From the NCBI GenBank assembly GCA_009746045.1, contig RPFO01000059.1:2650068-2714067 (forward strand): a stretch of DNA of 64,000 nucleotides. The letters are read 5' to 3'. A program made the translations under genes and the position numbers. Under the pieces are notes generated by a model. It searched no databases. It was not told where the DNA came from and saw only the letters and a program-made list of their open reading frames with translations. Below are positions 31,986 through 41,731 of the stretch, in pieces (positions within the stretch are counted from its first letter, which is position 1; each line of letters starts with the position of its first letter). Source of the DNA: Mesostigma viride (Eukaryota; Streptophyta; Mesostigmatophyceae; Mesostigmatales; Mesostigmataceae).

Positions 31986-32613
31986 AGTTAACGAAACTGT
32001 GGCTGAACTGTGGTTCAGCCTGCACTGATTAATATCTACAGAGGAAGTAGTTATATTAATCAATAGGTTTACGTTGCTGGTTATGGCTACCAGCACAGAA
32101 CGCACGAGGCACGTGAGAACCGTCGCCGAAGGTGCGAGGACACAGGTGCAGGGAAAGTGGTGCTACCAAGTGGCAGCGTCCTGCTCGTTATATACTAATT
32201 GTGACGCAGTCACATCCAGATGACTGATAGGACAGATCATCTCACAATATTGCTGTCCTTCACTCTGGACCAGCAGATCTCGACTCGTTATCCATAAATA
32301 GTCACATCAGTGTCCTGTCGCACAAGTCCTGTCACTATTTGTTACGTCTAATCAATAGCATTGAATAGACCGCAGTGTCGGAGACTAAATGTCCTATCGT
32401 ACACTGTGACAAGACGTCGTATGCCACGCGTCACTTGAAGAACCACCGTAGAATCACTGAATCCAAGTAGAATGTAGTAGAACAGTATCTTGCTCACATC
32501 TCGAGCAATACTCATCAGAATGAACCCGTTTCTGGATTGTAGTAACCGGAAGTAGAATCTCTACAAGCCAAGTAGCTTAGTAGAATAATATTGCTTGCCA
32601 GGCAATATTAACT
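31986..32613 (-). repeat. CoA 5' LTR
   Basis: Near-identical to 25145-25772. The element sequence just inside (minus) reads CGAATTACAAGCGAG; it resembles the CoB equivalent but is not a usual TGG-type primer site. Confidence 0.9.
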
Positions 32614-32618
32614 GTAGT

Positions 32619-32923
32619 CTCTTCGAGTCTCTCGTTAGTGGCCTTCGTGTTTCTCCCTTTCCTTGGGAGCAAGGCCGGTAGCATGTCATGGAGCGCTGCC
32701 TAACTGCGGGCTCGTGAGCATGGAGTGCATCGATATTGAGACTATCAACGTGTTGTAATTGTATAAACTTTCTCAATAAACTCCGCATGTGCGGCTTCAT
32801 CATCAGACTGTGCAAAGTATGTGTTTTGAAAGCATTATTCTATAGCAGGGGAGGCAATAAGGTGGTTATCAGGCACGAGGGACAGATCCTTGTCCTCGGC
32901 TGAGAGCCCTCCTTTCTTTACTC
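32619..32923 (+). repeat. GyD repeat A2, right part
   Basis: Resumes the A repeat with CTCTTCGAGTCTC after the GTAGT duplication and ends TTTACTC, where it joins B2 directly. Confidence 0.9.
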
Positions 32924-33062
32924 ATGGGACAGGTCCTCGCCCACCCCACAGGGCATGCAGTTAAGGCAGGCACATCAGCTCAGCTCATTTGGGTTTTACC
33001 AAATTAAGCTGAGTGGCCAGCCGCCATGGTGGCGCCGGAGATTGTGGCACGCAGACGCGACA
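32924..33062 (+). repeat. GyD repeat B2 (right end of element)
   Basis: Second copy of the 139-bp B sequence, ending GACGCGACA next to the TGTA target duplication. Confidence 0.9.
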
Positions 33063-35413
33063 TGTATACATTATTGAGGTATAGGCGTGCGCAATCACGT
33101 GCGGTGAGTTCTAAAGGACACGGCACGAGATGGCACATACGAGTAAAACGATCTATGAACACAAGGATCTGGGCATTGCCCCTCTCATTCTTTCTAAAAG
33201 GTCCTACAAAATCCATCATGATAGAATCCCAAGGCATGATGGGGTCAGGCAAGGTCCTAGGTTCTGCTATCTGTCCTACATTATTGGGTTTCATTTCCTG
33301 GCAAGATTGACAAGTTCTGACATACTCATCTACATCCTTATAAAGGGAAGGCCAGTAATAAGAGCGGGCTACTAGGTCCCGTACCCGTTTACCACCCTGA
33401 TGAGCAGCTAAGTCATGCAACTCAAAGAGCAAGGAGGAGCGACAGATAGGAGGGACATACAGGCGCCATTGAGGGGGAGAATCTGCTATCTGCACATATA
33501 AAAACCCACCTACACATTTACAAGGGTGCTTGCCTAATTGTTGGGGATGTGCAGCAATGGCAGCTAATGCTTCCGGCTCAGTGGCCGTAAATCTACTAAT
33601 AAGGCGTTCAAGATCAGAGGTAGGCATCGCTACAGAAGTATCCAGAACAGGTTTAAAGAGATCTCCTACCGCCTTGCCAAAGAGAAGGGGAGGTCCTAGA
33701 GGGACTACGTTTTCATAAGACTTTCCTGACCTAGTCGCTATATGGCTAAGCGGTATAGAAATTTTATTTTTCCCCTCCCGGCCCCCCCACCGAGGCCACG
33801 GGAAGGGCCTCACACGGGAGAGAGAGTCCTACGTGAGAAAGGAGATCAGGCATGCGAACAGCTGTATGAAAGAGGTAGGCATAGGATTCATCATCAGGTA
33901 GTTCACCATAAGGGGTTACACCCATAGTAGTAGGAACTAGAGTAGTATTGAGAACATCAAGGTCCTCGAAGAAGGAATAGTCTGCACGACGAGAGAGTGC
34001 ATCTGGTACTATGTTATCTACACCCTTGACATACTGAAGTTTAAAAGGGGAAAACTGTGCTAAAAATTCCATCCAGCGCGCTTGCCGAGGGGTAAGGTTG
34101 GGTTGGGAGAGAAGATGGGTAAGGGGACGATGATCCGTTTGGATAACTAACCTATAAGGATCTAGCTCACAGGGTTCATTCAGGCAGACATCAAATTGAG
34201 CCCCTTTAAGAAAGTGCTGCCACGCGTGGCAACAATACACCACCGCTAAGAGTTCCTGCTGGTGTACGGGATAGTTACGCTCCGCAGGGAGCATTGTCCT
34301 AGAGATATACTCAATTGGCTGTAAGCCCTGACCCTGATCCTGGAGAAGGACGCCCCCTATAGCTACTTTACTAGCATCTGTAGCTACCACAAAGGGTTTA
34401 GTAGTATCCGGTAGGATGAGTACAGGAGGGGAAAGGAGTAGGGATTTTAGACACTGAAAAGCCGACTGACATTCACTACTCCAAACAAAGGGGATATCCT
34501 TCTTTAATAAATGATTAATAGGGGCTGCTATGGTTGCGAAACGCGGGATAAAACGCCTATAGTAAGAAGCAATTCCTAGGAAACTACGTACACCTTTAAC
34601 GTCGGTAGGAGTAGGCCATTCCTGAATTGACTTAGTTTTATCCGGGTCGGTAGCGACCCCGGCATCTGACAGAACGTGCCCTAAAAATGGGACACTCCTA
34701 CCCGAACGCACTTTAGCACGGCGCGCCCACAAAGAATTTTCAGCCATTATTTCTAATACTTTCTTTAAATCACGTAGGTGCGTTTCAAAATCGGGAGAGT
34801 AAATAAGAATATCATCTAAGTAAGCTTGAGCACAAGAACGGTCATGCTCAGATAAAGAAACAGAGGAGAAGGAAGGTTCCTTTAAATCAGAGGACACCTG
34901 AGGAAGATGAGAATTTCCCATAACAGGTCTAAGCACTTCATTCATTAACATTTGAAAAGAGGCAGGCGAGTTACAGAGTCCCATAGCCGCTACTCTAAAC
35001 TGGTAATGACCAAAAGGGGTAGCAAAGGCGGTTTTATGGCAATCCTCAGGAGCTATCCGCAACTGCCAAAAACCATCCGCACAATCCAGTACTGTGAAAC
35101 AAGTGGAACCTTTAACCTTATTAAATATATCATCAATACGAGGTAGAGGGTATTTAGACTTCACAGTAATATCATTCAACTTCCTATAATCAGTAACTAG
35201 GCGAAACTTGCCATTTGGCTTAGGAACTAACAGGACACCAGCTGAGTAGGGAGAGTTACTAGGCTCTATCAATCCTGCTTCTAAATATGACACTACAATC
35301 TGTTTTAGTTCCTTTAACTCGGTAGGGCCCATTCTATACATCGGAGAGTTCGTAGGAACTGCACCGTCCTTGATAACTACACGGTGTAAAACAGAACGAG
35401 GAGGAGGATAAGA
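33063..35413 (-). pseudogene. GyA copy 1 pol, middle part (RT, RNase H, integrase N-terminus)
   Basis: RT with AYLDDILIYSPD, RNase H with VVATDASKVAIGGVLLQ, then the integrase HHCC finger (LHDLAAHQGG...CQSCQE) and the first catalytic Asp (MMDFVGPFRKN). RNase H and integrase lie in different frames, with the switch in the C/G tract at 33772-33790. Copy 2 has a different tract length there and also a frame change, so the ancestral frame cannot be settled. The segment is bounded by GyD on the left and CoB on the right. Confidence 0.88.
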
Positions 35414-36119
35414 AGTTAACGTTCCTAGCACACGCAATGTGAAGGATATTTGAAGGATATGGTTGCAATGCAGCAATGTGTGAATATGGTTGGAAACGGA
35501 GCTTTGTTAAAATTGGATAATGTTACAGCGCTCACACACTTGAGGCTTGTACACGCGCTTGCCAAGTCAAGGCACAACACGTGAGGCGGGCTCGCAAGAG
35601 ATCTTCAATTGGCACTAGCCTATTGTTTATATACTTGTGCACTGTGCTTGCTAGTCCTGAGCAGCCTAGAAGGCATGCTCAGTAATAACACCCCCGGTAC
35701 AGTATTCACTACCTGTACAGCGCCCAGTTCCTATACAGTAGGTCTGCCATACAGGCACAGTGACCACAGAGCGCAGTCCACAGTGACTATTGCATCTGCA
35801 CCTAGAAGTCCAGGACTAAGCCTGCGGTACCAACAGACCACAGGTTAAGGTTCCTATTTCCTGCGTACGACGTATTAATCCAATACCGTCGTAGGTACAG
35901 CACCTAATTCCTGTCAGCCCAGGAATTACTGTCGACCCCATATGCGTCGGCAAATATTCACGTCCGACTTAGAAGAACAGCCGGCTCGCGCTCGCGCGCG
36001 ACCGGGAAGTCGGAACGCCATAACTTTCTTGATACTTGTCGGAATGAACTCGTTCCGGTGCCGCTGGAATCGCAGAGATATGCCGAATCAGGATCACGCC
36101 AATGCGCTTGGCGTTAACT
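35414..36119 (-). repeat. CoB 3' LTR
   Basis: Has an extra TTGAAGGATAT near 35450 compared with the 5' LTR. The purine tract AAGAAAAGAAAGGATTGG (minus) abuts it at 36120-36137. Confidence 0.9.
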
Positions 36120-36926
36120 CCAATCCTTTCTTTTCTTGAGCTGTAGCAGCTCACACAAGTCTACATACAAACACACACAATGGGTACTGGACATCCTCCC
36201 CGACTACAAGTCACAACCCACTGGGCATGACAGCCAGCTTGGATTCCTGGACATCCTCCCCGACTACAAGTCACAACCCACTGGGCATGACAGTCAGCTT
36301 GGATTCCTTATTATATGTACATAGCACCCATACTGGTTCAGGAGCACAAACAAATTACAATGAGTCCCTATCCCTTCACGGGAGGCTCGTTGTGTTACCC
36401 ATGTACAAGAGGTTGGCCAACTGTGGCAGCCCATAGGTGTTCAGCTAAGAACTTGAGAAGTATGTACAACCTTCAGGACCTTAGGCGAAACCCCACAGAT
36501 CACCCACAACAGCTCATCAGAAAACATTGCTGACCCCCAGACGGGAGTCGGCGCCGGTCTGCTGCCCCTTATCGAACCAGACACAACATCTACGCGAAGC
36601 ACATGCAAAACACAAGCTCCCATACTCGTTCCAACCGTGGAAAATCAGGGGACCTGTCGCCACCTCACCAGCATGGTGGATGGGTCAGCCAGTCCGTGAA
36701 ACTCCGCCTTAAGACGGCACCAGGGAATCGAACCCCGCCCACAAACCACAGATCTGGGGAAACCTCAGACTGAGATGAAAACCCCAGATAGACATCTCTC
36801 CATCAGAGACAATGTCAGACATTCCCACACCAGAGACATGTCTCACCCCTCAAGGTGTGCTCAGGATTATGTACAATCAAGCTCCCAGCCTGATATCCAG
36901 AGACTTAAGCACCCAGCTCTCAGCTT
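36120..36926 (-). other. CoB 3' UTR
   Basis: Contains a 60-bp tandem pair (36188-36247 and 36248-36307; one difference noticed). It also holds the block shared with CoA (36640-36750: CACCTCACCAGCATGG and TTCGATT flanked by CCCTG on the minus strand). No gene seen. Confidence 0.7.
36188..36307. repeat. 60-bp tandem duplication in CoB 3' UTR
   Basis: Two head-to-tail copies starting TGGACATCCTCCCCGACTAC and ending CTTGGATTCC. Confidence 0.92.
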
Positions 36927-39900
36927 TTAGACAGATAGACCGACTTGACAGTCAGCATTCATGAGCTTCCTCAGTACATTGTACTGGGCTGGGGCCTTGT
37001 GTGGCAGCTTTGTCAATGCATCAGCAGGGTTCTCCTCGCCAGGGATATGCTTCAAGTCAACCAAACTGGCCAACTCCTTCAGCAACAAATAATCCAGGTC
37101 CCGGCTTCTGGCCAGCTGCTTGTGAACAAACTGGACCATACCCATGCTGTCTGTTAGCAACAACGTCTCCATCTGCAAGGTCCAAGGGGTAACTGAAGCC
37201 AGCTCCAGCATTAACTCCTTTATGTACAGGCTGGACTGGATCCCCTCGCATATGGCCCTGCATTCTGCCACATCTGAACTGATACAGACCCTCTTCTGCA
37301 GTCTGCTGTACCAGCTGAACAAACTTGCCCTGCTCTGATAAAAAGCAAACAGAGCAGCAGATCTCCCCCTGACCTTGGTAACCTGGCGAGCATCCATGGA
37401 ACTGTCAACAAAGATCTCCAAGGTGATAGGCTGGGCAAAGTCAATCCCAGACAAAATCAGATCAGGGGTACTCTCCACCAACCGGGCTATGACTCGAGGC
37501 TTCTCATCCTCAAGCACCTCATCAGGCATTCTGCTATGGACCATCAAAGACGGACCACAGATGCTGGCAAACCAGGCCCACATGCCTCTCAACTCAGGTC
37601 CTGCAGCCTGGGTGATCTTCTCTGGCAAGGCCTTCACAATGGTCTGTTTATAATCTCCTCCAGCCTGAAGCCTGATACTCCACTCCCCGTCCCTCCTGAA
37701 CAGGGTAGCCTGCATTCCACAGAACACTACAGGCTTGTTGGGCTCCTGCCACAGCTCCTTGCCCAGTGAAAACTTGCCACTGATGACAGGAATAAACTTC
37801 TTCAGCCAGGTCGTGGGGGCTAGCAAATGCAGATCATCTCCATGCAAACTAGCATACACTGGCAGACCCTCCCATTGGGCCAGCAGCAAACAGGGATCAA
37901 CTGAAGACACTCTCAAGCCACACTCACTGATCAGAGCTTCCTGCAGCGTGAGTCTCCAGATGATTGGGCTCGACCTGAGTCCTTCCAGGCCCTTCAGAAT
38001 AACCAGGAATTGTTGATGCAGCTCCAGCTTCCAGATGGCAGGCACCTCAACACAGTAAGGCTCATCCTGCTTCCACACCCTCCTGGCCACTTCTGGATCA
38101 GATTTTAAAAATGCCCTCTTGAAGTCCAGCAGCACTGATGACATAGCTGCTCCCCTGTTCAGCAACCCCACGTAGAGACATAGCAAAATTCTCCATGTGT
38201 CGTGTAGCATCCCTGGCGTGTATAGCTCCTCTCCTGGCAGACTCCCCGTGCCGTGATACTCATTCAGGACAGGCCTGACATGGGGCACTGATACCTCATC
38301 CACAACCTTCCTCTTCAGCACAAATCTCAAAGCAAGCTTCCTTGATGCTGGGGGACGTCTGTCTGTTGGTGCAGCACACTCAAACTGCAACCACTCCTCC
38401 AATGCCTTGGAGAAGGCGAGCTTCCAAGCCTCAAACAAAGTAGGCGAGCTCATCTCTTGGACCAGCTGGTCATATGTCAAAGGAGAGTGTGCAGCAAGGC
38501 TCCTGTGAGTTATGCCAATACTGCTGGGGTGCAACACAGCTGGAATCACCAAACTGGCCGCTGGGGGCACCTCCCCTTCATCCCATTTTACACCCTTGAC
38601 CGGCTTGGCCCTGCACCTGACTGGAAATGTTGTCCTGAAATTTTCTAGGGGAATCATCCCCCAGCCATCTCTTCTCAGAGCTGTAGCTCTGATAGAAATC
38701 CCAGGATTGCCCAGAAAATTCTGACCCAAAATCACAGGGCCATCATAGTCCTCTAGGACAAGGAAGGTCACATCCACACCCATGACAGGGGCAGTAACCT
38801 CTCCCAACACCCTTAGATGCGTCCTACCACTGAAATCAGACACCCAGGGGCAACTTGGTTCTCCGACCAGCAGTTCTCCTGTATGCTGAGGTCCCATGAC
38901 AGAAACCTGTGCATTGGTATCTATCTCCATGGCAGCTACCTCAGGTTCATCCAACTGGACAAGCTTGGACACCTTAGGCTCCTTCTTGGCTCTTTGCAAA
39001 GCCTGTACAATATCTGATAGACGCACACCCCTAGGCCTGGTGTCGGGCCGTTCCGGAGGTGCAGCCTGTCCGCCTGCTTGCCCAACCACCGTATGTGAAG
39101 GTACCCCAGGGGCCGGGCCAGGGTCACCCTGAGGGCTCGATACAGCTGTAGCACCCTGATCAGGAAGCTCCACGTCACCCCCGCCTTGTACACCAGCGGG
39201 CACCTGGAAGAGGTCTCCTTGATTACCTCCCCGGGGACGGATCTTTGACCAGGACAGACGGTGCACTGCTTGGGAGCCATCAATGGCCACCCAGCACTTA
39301 TGGCCAGCGGCTTCTACTCGGGTCACCACCCCATCATGCCAGCTGCCACGTTTCCCTGGAAAGCTTGGTTCCTTCCACACAACAACCTGTTGTCCAACGT
39401 TAGGTTCTAGGACACTCCAGCCCTTGTCTTTCTGCCTCAGCTTGAGGAACTTGGCCTCTAGCTTCTCCTTCCATGCCTGCTCAGCATCAGCTGGCAGCAT
39501 CCTGGTATGCAGCATAAGAGGATTGATGGCAATGTCACCAAAGAACATGGGAGTCCTCAGGTTCAGCCTGTCCTCCACAGAACGTAGCCATGCAGATGTC
39601 ACAATGGCAGATGACGTCCTTGGAATCCTCTCCACCAGCAGCACAGTCTTGATCTCTTGGATGGCTCTCTCCACCACCCCTTGCTGGCCGTGGCTCTCCC
39701 TGGGTGTAATCAGCAACTCTGGAAACTCTGGCAGGTTCTCACAGCACTCAAACTGAATGTCACACTGCAACAACTCCAACCCAGGGTACCTGCTCCTTGT
39801 CAACTTCAGAGCAGCAATCAATGTAGGCTTCTCCATGTCAGGCAGGATCTCTAGGGTCTTGTACTTGGTATATCTGTCCACTGCCACCAGCAGCTTCAAA

Positions 39901-40517
39901 CCCCTGATTCTCTGAATATCTACCTGCACATGGCCTGGCTGCAAAATAGGAGTCCTGGCATGAGACTGCTTGGGCTTTCTAGCAACTAGCCTGCACTTGC
40001 AAGCTTGAGCAACCTGTTGGCAGATGGAGTACAACTCACTTCCTCCCAGCCGTCTAGCAACTTGCAAAGACTGAGCTGCATGGCCAAACATGGTATGCAA
40101 CCTTGAGGCAATGTCATACAAGAGAGAAAACCTTTTATTGTCATTATTAGCACTCAAGGTATGTACAGATCCCTTATGTACAGGAGGCACCAGGGTCGTG
40201 CCTGTCAGACTGTCTCCAGCCCTATCCTCATCCTGACCATCCTGTGCCAGTCCTGCACGGTCAGAATGCTTCTGAGATCCACCTGGGTCCACATCACCAG
40301 GTCCTACCTCAGGCTCAGCACCGCCATGGCGGGCACGTTGGCGAGTAACCACTGCAGCTACAGCTGGCATACTCTCTGTGGTAACCAAGCTTGCCCCATC
40401 GTGTCCAATAGGCTCTTTCACTAGAGCATGGGGCTGCCCCTCACTGCCGTCACTAGCAGCTACATTACACACCCCTGGGGGCACCCTCCAGGGTTCAGGG
40501 ATGTGTGCAGGCTCAAG
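36927..40517 (-). CDS. CoB Pol: integrase, protease-like, RT, RNase H
   Basis: One open frame of about 1,195 codons directly after an in-frame TGA at 40518-40520. There is no early ATG, so readthrough of the zinc-knuckle frame is plausible. Integrase: LHTMFGHAAQ...CKC finger, with catalytic residues in VQVDIQRI, LQCDIQFEC and VVERAIQEI. SH3-like tail VGQQVVVWKEP. Retropepsin-like IDTNAQVSVMG...PVILGQNFL, again with DTN. RT: LLDFKRAFLKSD and LHGDDLHLLAP. RNase H: IFVDSSMDARQ, SSDVAECRAIC and LTDSMGMVQ. The uninterrupted frame suggests recent activity. Confidence 0.9.
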   Translation of the reverse strand, partial: LEPAHIPEPWRVPPGVCNVAASDGSEGQPHALVKEPIGHDGASLVTTESMPAVAAVVTRQRARHGGAEPEVGPGDVDPGGSQKHSDRAGLAQDGQDEDRAGDSLTGTTLVPPVHKGSVHTLSANNDNKRFSLLYDIASRLHTMFGHAAQSLQVARRLGGSELYSICQQVAQACKCRLVARKPKQSHARTPILQPGHVQVDIQRIRGLKLLVAVDRYTKYKTLEILPDMEKPTLIAALKLTRSRYPGLELLQCDIQFECCENLPEFPELLITPRESHGQQGVVERAIQEIKTVLLVERIPRTSSAIVTSAWLRSVEDRLNLRTPMFFGDIAINPLMLHTRMLPADAEQAWKEKLEAKFLKLRQKDKGWSVLEPNVGQQVVVWKEPSFPGKRGSWHDGVVTRVEAAGHKCWVAIDGSQAVHRLSWSKIRPRGGNQGDLFQVPAGVQGGGDVELPDQGATAVSSPQGDPGPAPGVPSHTVVGQAGGQAAPPERPDTRPRGVRLSDIVQALQRAKKEPKVSKLVQLDEPEVAAMEIDTNAQVSVMGPQHTGELLVGEPSCPWVSDFSGRTHLRVLGEVTAPVMGVDVTFLVLEDYDGPVILGQNFLGNPGISIRATALRRDGWGMIPLENFRTTFPVRCRAKPVKGVKWDEGEVPPAASLVIPAVLHPSSIGITHRSLAAHSPLTYDQLVQEMSSPTLFEAWKLAFSKALEEWLQFECAAPTDRRPPASRKLALRFVLKRKVVDEVSVPHVRPVLNEYHGTGSLPGEELYTPGMLHDTWRILLCLYVGLLNRGAAMSSVLLDFKRAFLKSDPEVARRVWKQDEPYCVEVPAIWKLELHQQFLVILKGLEGLRSSPIIWRLTLQEALISECGLRVSSVDPCLLLAQWEGLPVYASLHGDDLHLLAPTTWLKKFIPVISGKFSLGKELWQEPNKPVVFCGMQATLFRRDGEWSIRLQAGGDYKQTIVKALPEKITQAAGPELRGMWAWFASICGPSLMVHSRMPDEVLEDEKPRVIARLVESTPDLILSGIDFAQPITLEIFVDSSMDARQVTKVRGRSAALFAFYQSRASLFSWYSRLQKRVCISSDVAECRAICEGIQSSLYIKELMLELASVTPWTLQMETLLLTDSMGMVQFVHKQLARSRDLDYLLLKELASLVDLKHIPGEENPADALTKLPHKAPAQYNVLRKLMNADCQVGLSV

Positions 40518-40886
40518 TCAATGATCAGCAGCCTTGCCCTTGCCCTTATCCTGGGATGGACCAGCCTTGTCCTTGCTGCCACCCTGAGCTGGCTTGCTCT
40601 GACCTTCCTGCCTCAGGTACGAGGGACACTCATTCCTGAAGTGACCCTTCCCCTGGCAGAAATAACATTCCACCTGACTGATGTCCCGTGAGGTCCCACT
40701 GCTGGGCCCAGCCTTGGGAGGACCACCCACCCTCTTGAAGTCAAACTGGGACTGTGGATGTCCCGACTTCGGCGGGGTCCCCCGTCCAGCCCTTCTGTCA
40801 CGCCCCCTCCTGGACCTTCCTCGACCCCTTGAAGAGGTCTCAGGCCCTCTCGAGGGCGCTGGGCCCCCGTGGCCCGATCCCCTCAT
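40518..40886 (-). CDS. CoB nucleocapsid frame with CCHC zinc knuckle
   Basis: About 122 residues, Arg/Gly/Pro-rich, containing CYFCQGKGHFRNEC. Its ATG overlaps the gag stop (ATGA). It ends AADH-TGA, followed by CTT in the same frame as pol; a C after UGA favours stop readthrough in eukaryotes. Confidence 0.75.
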   Translation of the reverse strand: MRGSGHGGPAPSRGPETSSRGRGRSRRGRDRRAGRGTPPKSGHPQSQFDFKRVGGPPKAGPSSGTSRDISQVECYFCQGKGHFRNECPSYLRQEGQSKPAQGGSKDKAGPSQDKGKGKAADH

Positions 40887-41731
40887 GGACTTAACCGTGG
40901 GTTCAGTGGCCTCCTCATCACCTGACGAGGGCGCTTACCACCCACGTACTTGCCGCTGAAACACTCATACAACTGGTCCGTCATGGCTGCCCAGCCATGG
41001 ACCTGTCGCATGTGGATGGTCACATTATCCATGGTGACCGGATCCAGCTGCAGCGACTTGAGAAAGTCGCCCATGGCCATCCGATCTGCGACGAAGAAGC
41101 CCTTGGCCATGGCGTCCTCCCTCAGCTTGACGAAGTCTTCAAAGGCGTGGACCACTAGCTGCCCCTTGATGGGCTTGTAGTCCAGGTATTCTTGCTTCAG
41201 GTGGGACCCATCTATGGTCCTCTTGTCACTTAGGAACACCCTGAGTCGCGTCATAAACGCCGCCCAGGTGTCCCCCGCCGCGTGTCGCTCCCGAACAAAC
41301 TTGAACAGCCGCCTCGCCGACTGCCTTATGTAGGCACTAGACGCCAGGATGCGAAGCTTGTCACCGGTGTATATCTCCGTGTACAAGTTCATGTCCTCTA
41401 ACATCCTCTCAGCATCCCGTGGCTGCCAATTGTCCTTGATGGACTGAAACTGGCCTAGCACCGCGTACCCCTCAGCCACGGTCGGTCGCTTAGGAGCCGC
41501 TTGATCTGCGGCTGGCGCGTTCTGACCGCCCTGCGATCCTTGGCTCTGATTATCTGGCACCTCAGCCTGGTCTCCTAGCGCCTGGCCGTCCCCGCGTCCA
41601 TCGCGTCCACCGCGTCCATCGCGTCCATCGCGTCCACCGCGTCCATCGCGTCCATCTCGTCCATCCATCCCAGCGCCGCGCCGCGCGAAGCCCATAAAGC
41701 CCGCTTGTTGGTTGATAGCTCCATCATCCAT
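40883..41731 (-). CDS. CoB Gag capsid region
   Basis: About 282 residues from MDDGAINQQAGFMGFARRGA. The N-terminus carries a DGRDGRGGRDGRDG-type repeat (41590-41660). The middle shares motifs with CoA gag (VFLSDKRTIDGSHLKQEYLDYK; HMRQVHGWAAM; GKYVGGKRP). It ends in ATGA overlap with the zinc-knuckle frame. Confidence 0.8.
   Translation of the reverse strand: MDDGAINQQAGFMGFARRGAGMDGRDGRDGRGGRDGRDGRGGRDGRGDGQALGDQAEVPDNQSQGSQGGQNAPAADQAAPKRPTVAEGYAVLGQFQSIKDNWQPRDAERMLEDMNLYTEIYTGDKLRILASSAYIRQSARRLFKFVRERHAAGDTWAAFMTRLRVFLSDKRTIDGSHLKQEYLDYKPIKGQLVVHAFEDFVKLREDAMAKGFFVADRMAMGDFLKSLQLDPVTMDNVTIHMRQVHGWAAMTDQLYECFSGKYVGGKRPRQVMRRPLNPRLSP

Larger units (their letters stand above)
25145..32613 (-). 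mobile_element. CoA: Copia-type LTR element
   Basis: 7,469 bp with 628-bp LTRs at 25145-25772 and 31986-32613 (about two differences). The target duplication GTAGT occurs at 25140-25144 and 32614-32618. The LTR ends are AGTTAA...TTAACT, not TG...CA. Own-direction order: LTR, ORF-1, gag, zinc-knuckle frame, pol, 3' UTR, purine tract, LTR. It is inserted in repeat A2 of GyD. Confidence 0.92.
14860..33062 (+). mobile_element. GyD: Ty3/Gypsy element with DNA methyltransferase and PHD finger, split-repeat ends
   Basis: Plus-strand element flanked by TGTA (14856-14859 and 33063-33066). It is about 10.7 kb once CoA is removed. Layout: A1 (14860-16000), gag, pol with protease, cytosine-5 methyltransferase, RT, RNase H, DDE integrase and PHD finger, then B1 (24169-24307), A2 (24310-25144 plus 32619-32923) and B2 (32924-33062). 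A1 and A2 differ at about four positions, and B1 and B2 are identical by eye. Outer ends are TGTCACGG...GCGACA. The integrase and RT are Ty3/Gypsy-type; no tyrosine recombinase is seen. Confidence 0.9.

Noticed and set aside
14860-33062. GyD as a DIRS/Ngaro-type element because of split direct repeats
   Set aside because: It codes for a Gypsy HHCC/DDE integrase and has a 4-bp target duplication; no tyrosine recombinase is visible. The layout is kept as a finding only.
35609-35848. 79-residue frame in the CoB 3' LTR, same as 43025-43264
   Set aside because: Same reasoning: LTR duplication explains the conservation.
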